Positions 15,737 to 19,936 of a DNA stretch of 19,936 bases are shown here, piece after piece. The stretch's first letter is position 1; each line of letters begins with the position of its first letter. The DNA is from CAYXFZ01 sp964464385 (GTDB lineage: Bacteria; Planctomycetota; UBA1135), in NCBI GenBank assembly GCA_964464385.1, contig CAYXFZ010000045.1:1-19936 (forward strand), written 5' to 3'. The position numbers and the translations under genes are program-made. The notes beneath the pieces were generated by a model that saw only the letters and a program-made list of their open reading frames with translations, was not told the origin of the DNA and did no database searches.

Positions 15737-17712
15737 GGTTCTTGTTCGGGTTCTTCCTCTTCAACATAACCCAGAGCGTTCAATTCGAGGAGGGTTTCCT
15801 CGTCAATGGCGGCCCTCTGGGCCCGCAATGCGTGGGCAGAGAGCCGTTCGCGCTCCGCTTTCAGTTGATTCCCAAGAGAATGCGCAAGTTGGGGCTCTTG
15901 GTCCTGCAAGGCCTCCAATTCCAGCCGATCGCTGGCGGCAAAGAGCAGGCTGGCAGTCTGCCCCTGGAATTCCGCGTGGATGAGCGTGCCCTCGGCATTG
16001 CGGAGGGCGCGGGCGCCATGGCCGCCCCATTCCACCTCGGCGAAGGCAGGCCGCGAACCCGTGCCCTCATGCAGAGGAAGGGCGCGTCCCTCCATGCCGT
16101 CCGGAAGGTCCAGCCCCGCCAGGACCAGCAGGGTCGGCATCAAGTCCACCGAGCGCACTTGTTCCGGAATCCGGGCGCCTTCTGGCAAGTGCCCCGGCCA
16201 GGCCAAGATCATGGGCACTTGCAGGAGTTCGCGGTGCAAGGAGTGCCCGTGCCCCCAGGCCCCGTGTTCAAAGAACTCCTCTCCATGATCCGAGGTCAGG
16301 ACCACCAGCGTATTTTCCAGAACACCGCGGGCTTCCAGATCCGCCAGGAGAAGTCCAATTTGGGCATCTACTTCATGGATGCAACCGTCGTAGTTGGCCA
16401 GCAGGGCCTCTCGCTCTCCGGGCGCTGCCTCCAGCCCGGGGACAAAGGGCAAGAACATGGTCTCCTGCCGCTCGGGATAATGAACGCCCAATTCGGAACC
16501 GAATGCAGGATTTTGAAACAAACGATGCTCGGCAGGTGGGTCATAGGGTGCATGCGGTTCCATGAAGTGGAGATGCGCCATCCAGGGCCTCTCTTCACCG
16601 ATTTCGTCCAACCAAGAAACAAATTCCTGGTGGATGGCCGTGCCGCTCATGCCATGTTGGTAGGGGTTGCCGCCCGGCAAGAAAGTCCAGTTCACGAGGC
16701 CACGAACGGCATCCCACGGCAGGCGCCAACTGTGCCACTCATGCACAAAAATGCGCCGCAAGCGGTGGAACACATGGGCACCGGCAAGTTGAAACACGGG
16801 ATTGACGATCGAGCCCTCGAAGTATTCCACGCCACGGCCAAAGCCATAGGTAGGGGACAAAAAAGTGTTGGCGGAAAGAAGACTGGTGCGCCAACCTCCT
16901 TGATGAAAGGCTTCATGCAAGGTGAATGCCCCCGAGGCCAAACTGGAGGTGAACAACTCCACGCGGTGGGTGGGGGGTTGCAGGCCGGTCAAAATGCTGG
17001 CCGTCGAGGGCTTGGTATGCGGGGCCGAGGCCAGACAATTTTCAAATAAAAGACCCCGCGCGGCGAGGGCGTCCAGGTTGGGAGAGGTCGGTTTGCCATA
17101 GCCGTAACATCCCAGGTGATCGGCTCGCAAGGTGTCTACCAACAAGAGGAGTACGTTGGGGGAACCCGCCGCCGGCGTCCGGCGCGGAGGCAATTCGCCA
17201 CGGCGAGGGTCGGGCCCGAGCAGGGCAGCCACCACCCCAAAACTGGCCAGCACGGACCAAGACATGGCCAGGCGGCGGGCGGTGCTCCGGTCCGAACCGC
17301 ACAAAGAAGTCAGCGGACTTCGCAAAAGGAAAAAGGAGAGGGGCCAACCCAAAACCAAGAGACCGGCATCCACGGCCAAACTCGTCCCATCCAAAGAGCC
17401 GCCGAGCCAAGTTCGGTTGACCCAGAGACCCAGGCCCAGGACGGGCCCGAGGGAGAGCCAAAGAGTGGCGTAGTAGCCAACTTCGGCTTCGCCCAAGTGG
17501 CGCCAGTGACGATAGGCGCCCACGGCAAGCCCGATGGGCAGGGCGAGGACCATGGCCTCGACCGCATAGAGGAGAATGGCCGTCGAGAGAAACCGGGCAC
17601 CGCCGACAAATTCTGCGGAGCCAAACAACCACCAGCCCAGACCTTCCAGGAGACCCCAGAAGGTGGCCAGCAGGACGCCGGCGCGGAGGGTGCGAATCAG
17701 GGAGGAGGCCAC
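15733..17712 (-). CDS. Membrane-anchored sulfatase-superfamily hydrolase/transferase with Thr at the nucleophile site
   Basis: A 659-residue protein starting at GTG 17712. Residues 1-165 contain about four or five hydrophobic membrane segments. The catalytic domain of the sulfatase/alkaline-phosphatase superfamily follows. It has PNVLLLLVDTLRADHLGCYGY (185-205, metal-binding Asp), HTKPSTASILTG (232-243), LHFMEPHAPYDPP (381-393) and SDHGEEFFEHGAWGHGH (474-490, metal-binding Asp-His). The usual C/SxPxR signature reads TKPST, so there is no Cys or Ser for formylglycine formation. Thr is the nucleophile in LtaS and EptA-type enzymes of the superfamily, so phospho- or phosphoethanolamine-type transfer is possible; sulfate ester hydrolysis is less likely. 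It lies 26 bases after the M50 protease gene and overlaps the PpiC-like gene by ATGA. Confidence 0.85.
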   Translation of the reverse strand: MASSLIRTLRAGVLLATFWGLLEGLGWWLFGSAEFVGGARFLSTAILLYAVEAMVLALPIGLAVGAYRHWRHLGEAEVGYYATLWLSLGPVLGLGLWVNRTWLGGSLDGTSLAVDAGLLVLGWPLSFFLLRSPLTSLCGSDRSTARRLAMSWSVLASFGVVAALLGPDPRRGELPPRRTPAAGSPNVLLLLVDTLRADHLGCYGYGKPTSPNLDALAARGLLFENCLASAPHTKPSTASILTGLQPPTHRVELFTSSLASGAFTLHEAFHQGGWRTSLLSANTFLSPTYGFGRGVEYFEGSIVNPVFQLAGAHVFHRLRRIFVHEWHSWRLPWDAVRGLVNWTFLPGGNPYQHGMSGTAIHQEFVSWLDEIGEERPWMAHLHFMEPHAPYDPPAEHRLFQNPAFGSELGVHYPERQETMFLPFVPGLEAAPGEREALLANYDGCIHEVDAQIGLLLADLEARGVLENTLVVLTSDHGEEFFEHGAWGHGHSLHRELLQVPMILAWPGHLPEGARIPEQVRSVDLMPTLLVLAGLDLPDGMEGRALPLHEGTGSRPAFAEVEWGGHGARALRNAEGTLIHAEFQGQTASLLFAASDRLELEALQDQEPQLAHSLGNQLKAERERLSAHALRAQRAAIDEETLLELNALGYVEEEEPEQEP

Positions 17713-17738
17713 GGGAAAAGGATACCTCGCATTCGGCT

Positions 17739-18539
17739 TCAGTCTTGGGGTGGCTTGTGGCGAAAAAATTCGCTCATGGAGCCATGGAAATCTTCGAGGT
17801 CCTGGGAGGTCTGCTCGGGGACTTCCGGGGAGTTTTGGCCCTGTCTGGTGAATGCCCTAGCGTAAACCGTTCGCACGGGAAGGCGTGGCCCTTGCCCCGT
17901 CCGTAGAAGGATTTGCACAATTTCCATGCGACCCACGAACCAAACATACCCGGCCAGCAAAATGGCGGGCAGGAAAGAGCCCCAGATCCAACCCGCCACC
18001 AGCGCCGCGAAGCAGAGCCAATTGGCGGTGGTGATGGCGGCCCGAGTGGCGTCCACGAGCGGGGACGTACGGGCCAACCAGGCGCGAAGGATTCGCCCGC
18101 CATCCAAAGGGAAAGCTGGGACCAAGTTGCCCAGCCCCAGAATGAAGTTGATGGCGGCGGCGGAATGGGCGGCCGGGCCGGGCAAGAGGAGGAAACCAAG
18201 GCCTAGGAAAAGATTGATGGCGGGTCCGGCCAGGGCCACTGGGCCCTCGGCCCGCGGCTTTTGGGAGAGTCCTTCCATGCGGGCCATGCCCCCCAGGGGC
18301 CAAATGGTGATGTCCAAGACCCGAAGGCCCAAGCGACGGGCGACGAGGGCATGCGCCAATTCGTGCGCCATGAGCGACCCTGCCAACACCAGAAAGAGGA
18401 GCAGGACTTGCAGGGTCTGCCCGGCGCCTGAAAAACTTCCCAGCAAGAGCAGGGTCAGGACGATGACCGCGGGCATGACCAGAATGGGAATGCCGAACAA
18501 TCGTCCCACGCGGACCGGACGGAAAAGGCTGAAGATCAA
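17739..18539 (-). CDS. Site-2-type membrane zinc metalloprotease (M50 family)
   Basis: An approximately 266-residue multi-pass protease. Signature residues are HELAH (59-63, HExxH zinc site) in a membrane helix, and NLVPAFPLDGGRILRAWLA with the third zinc ligand Asp146. The WPLGGMARM loop between them is typical of the SpoIVFB-like branch. Four to six hydrophobic segments are visible. These enzymes cut transmembrane segments of substrates such as anti-sigma factors; no CBS or PDZ domain is seen. The start is uncertain: TTG 18539 overlaps the glycosyltransferase stop as TTGA and was preferred; TTG 18560 (seven residues longer) and GTG 18509 are alternatives. The hydrophilic C-terminal tail of about 50 residues is unassigned. 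The substrate is unknown. Confidence 0.87.
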   Translation of the reverse strand: MIFSLFRPVRVGRLFGIPILVMPAVIVLTLLLLGSFSGAGQTLQVLLLFLVLAGSLMAHELAHALVARRLGLRVLDITIWPLGGMARMEGLSQKPRAEGPVALAGPAINLFLGLGFLLLPGPAAHSAAAINFILGLGNLVPAFPLDGGRILRAWLARTSPLVDATRAAITTANWLCFAALVAGWIWGSFLPAILLAGYVWFVGRMEIVQILLRTGQGPRLPVRTVYARAFTRQGQNSPEVPEQTSQDLEDFHGSMSEFFRHKPPQD

Positions 18540-19279
18540 GAGTTGCGTCGAGGAGGACAAAAGAGAAGGCGGAGGAGGGTCACACCGCCGCGTAGGATTT
18601 CCAGACGCGAAATCTTGGAACGTCCCCCGCGCCGTTCCACAAAGGTGATGGGGATTTCACGAACCCGAATTCCCAAGCGTAAGGCCCGCCACAAACTTTC
18701 CTGCAGAAAGGAGTAGCCATCCGCATGGATGCGATCCGGATCCAGGCGTCGCAGTGCTGGCAGGGTCCAGGCCCGATAGCCGGCCGTGGCATCCCGAACC
18801 GGCAAACGGAGAAGGAACCGGGCGCTGGCATTGGCAAGACGAGACAAGAAGCGCCTGCCCAGAGGCCAATTGCGAATGCTGCCACCGGGAACATAGCGCG
18901 AACCAATTACCAAATCGGCCTCCCCGGCAAGGAGAGGGGCCAAGAGGGCTGGCAGGGCCCCGGGCGGATGCGAACCGTCTGCGTCCATGGTCAAGAGGGA
19001 TGAAAATTCCCTTTGCATGGCCCATTGCCAAGCGTCTCGGTAGGCCGAACCCAAGCCCAACTTTTGGGCCCGGGGCAGGACGTGCAAGCGTGGTTCCTCC
19101 AGAATCCGCTGCTCCACCCAAATCCCGGTTCCATCCGGGGATGCATCGTCTACAACCAACACCTCGACCTGGGGGAGAACCTCAAAAATTTCCTGCAGAA
19201 GGGAAGGGAGGGACTCCGCTTCGTTGTAAGTCGGGAGAACGAGCAGGGTCCCGTGGCCGGAAACCGAGACGGAGTTCAC
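18536..19279 (-). CDS. Polyprenol-phosphate mannosyltransferase-like GT2 glycosyltransferase (DPM1 type)
   Basis: A 247-residue family-2 glycosyltransferase closely resembling dolichol-phosphate mannose synthase. Motifs in order: LPTYNEAESL (15-24), VVDDASPDGTG (42-52, nucleotide binding), MDADGSHPP (98-106, DxD metal site), GSRYVPGGSI (126-135), DATAGYRAW, YSFLQE (189-194, catalytic base region) and ERRGGRSKIS (215-224). It should transfer mannose or a similar sugar from a nucleotide donor to a polyprenyl phosphate at the inner face of the membrane. It lacks C-terminal membrane helices, so it is the soluble form. The GTG start lies two bases after the MCE-like stop, indicating tight coupling. 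The exact sugar is not certain. Confidence 0.9.
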   Translation of the reverse strand: MNSVSVSGHGTLLVLPTYNEAESLPSLLQEIFEVLPQVEVLVVDDASPDGTGIWVEQRILEEPRLHVLPRAQKLGLGSAYRDAWQWAMQREFSSLLTMDADGSHPPGALPALLAPLLAGEADLVIGSRYVPGGSIRNWPLGRRFLSRLANASARFLLRLPVRDATAGYRAWTLPALRRLDPDRIHADGYSFLQESLWRALRLGIRVREIPITFVERRGGRSKISRLEILRGGVTLLRLLFCPPRRNS

Positions 19280-19281
19280 TC

Positions 19282-19936
19282 TCAGCGACCGACCGTGGCG
19301 CCAAACAACATATTGGCGAAGGAAGAGATGGGTTGCGCCTCTCGCGCGTCTTCCAAGAGGCGAACTACCGAACGCAAGGCTCGCATCATCTCATCGTAGG
19401 CCTCGTCACGGGCCACGAGTTTGCCCACCGTGCCATTGCCCTCGCGGATTTCATGGACAGAATCGGCCAAGTCCCGGAGAAAGCGGCGGCCATCCTCGGC
19501 CATGGAATCGTCGGTGAGGATTCGCCCCAGGAGTCCACGCCCTTGCGAGGCATCCGCCAGCATGCCGGCCAACCGGTCTGCGGCATCGCGCATATTTTCC
19601 GTCAGAGTGACGGCATCTTCCCGCATGGCCTCGTCCACAAGGAGCGCACCAAAGGTCCCCCGACCGGCTGCCAGATCCTCGGTAATGATCCGCAGGTCGT
19701 TCATGGCCGCCGAGCCATCGCGGAGCATTTCGATGAGCCGCTCGCGCATGGTCTCATCCACGACCAGGGCACCGAGGGCCCCACGGCCGCCCTGAATGTC
19801 CTCAATGACCGTTTCCACCCCGCCCAGAATCGAGGACATGTTTTCGCGGAGCACAGGATCGGAGACCAGCGAGCCGAGGACTCCTTGGCCACTGGCTAAA
19901 TCATCGGTAACCGCGCGCATGTTCTCCACAATCGCA
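19282..19936 (-). CDS. MCE/MlaD-family lipid-transport substrate-binding protein, C-terminal part
   Basis: The reading frame is open to the right edge, so the 5' end, including any membrane anchor and MCE domain, lies outside the window. The visible 218 codons hold five related segments. Each opens with GxGxxGxL(V/L)xDxxxRE-like sequence (GQGVLGSLVSDPVLRE, GRGALGALVVDETMRE, GRGTFGALLVDEAMRE, GRGLLGRILTDDSMAE, GNGTVGKLVARDEAYDE) and continues as an amphipathic helix. This 'GxGTLGKLLxD' pattern is common in the C-terminal region of MlaD/Ttg2C-like proteins, which pair with an ABC transporter to move phospholipids between membranes. I infer membership from the repeats alone, so it is tentative. 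The stop is two bases before the glycosyltransferase GTG. Confidence 0.65.
   Translation of the reverse strand, partial: AIVENMRAVTDDLASGQGVLGSLVSDPVLRENMSSILGGVETVIEDIQGGRGALGALVVDETMRERLIEMLRDGSAAMNDLRIITEDLAAGRGTFGALLVDEAMREDAVTLTENMRDAADRLAGMLADASQGRGLLGRILTDDSMAEDGRRFLRDLADSVHEIREGNGTVGKLVARDEAYDEMMRALRSVVRLLEDAREAQPISSFANMLFGATVGR
19345..19890 (-). repeat. Five degenerate 34-41-residue protein repeats
   Basis: Within the MCE/MlaD-like gene the Gly-x-Gly openings fall at 19890, 19788, 19665, 19542 and 19440. Spacings are 34, 41, 41 and 34 codons. Repeats are clear at protein level and only weak at DNA level, suggesting old duplications under selection for the heptad-like helical part. 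Confidence 0.6.

Noticed and set aside
15742..17049. 435-codon open frame on the plus strand
   Set aside because: It lies entirely antisense to the sulfatase-superfamily gene, whose motifs are clear; its translation is low-complexity and unrecognisable.
18754..19899. 381-codon open frame on the plus strand
   Set aside because: It spans antisense to two real leftward genes (glycosyltransferase and MCE-like) and shows no domain; it is a GC-rich shadow frame.

Overview
The window looks like GC-rich chromosomal DNA from a Gram-negative (diderm) bacterium. The evidence for a double membrane is a FadL-type outer-membrane barrel, an MCE/MlaD-type lipid-transport protein, a periplasmic PpiC-like protein and several signal peptides. 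The sulfatase-superfamily gene, the formylglycine-generating-enzyme-like gene at the left edge and the secreted kelch protein would suit a Planctomycetota-like lineage, but that placement is an inference. A run of ten N at 12236-12245 marks an assembly gap, so this is probably a draft or metagenome-derived contig. No tRNA, rRNA, CRISPR array, transposase or integrase was recognised.

Left part (1-7762): the N-terminus of a formylglycine-generating-enzyme-like secreted protein runs leftward off the edge. Divergent from it is a two-gene unit (RluA-type pseudouridine synthase and FadL-like porin, ATGA overlap). A leftward secreted kelch-propeller protein follows. Divergent again is a catalytic-domain-only methylmalonyl-CoA mutase, overlapped by one base with glutaminyl-tRNA synthetase.

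Centre (7763-8605): an AT-richer island. It has a repeat- and hairpin-rich stretch, an unassigned 30-codon ORF with the best Shine-Dalgarno sequence seen in the window, and a DUF2200 gene. It is the only part that looks acquired.

Right-centre (8606-14855): a leftward pair (hotdog thioesterase, then fused formiminotransferase-cyclodeaminase) diverges from a rightward four-gene propionyl-CoA operon. That operon encodes methylmalonyl-CoA epimerase, the carboxyltransferase subunit (containing the gap), biotin carboxylase and a biotin carrier protein. With the mutase at 4491-6092 this gives propionyl-CoA -> (S)- then (R)-methylmalonyl-CoA -> succinyl-CoA, except for the cobalamin-binding mutase subunit, which is not in the window.

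Right part (14852-19936): a tightly packed leftward envelope operon. In transcription order it encodes an MCE/MlaD-like protein (5' end missing), a dolichol-phosphate-mannose-synthase-like glycosyltransferase, a site-2-type membrane metalloprotease, a membrane-anchored sulfatase-superfamily protein with Thr at the usual formylglycine position, and a PpiC-like protein with an unusual motif order. I found no clearly new multi-gene defence or mobile system. The best leads are the 7772-8499 island, the possibly permuted PpiC-like protein, the Thr-type sulfatase homologue and the repeat array in the MCE-type protein.
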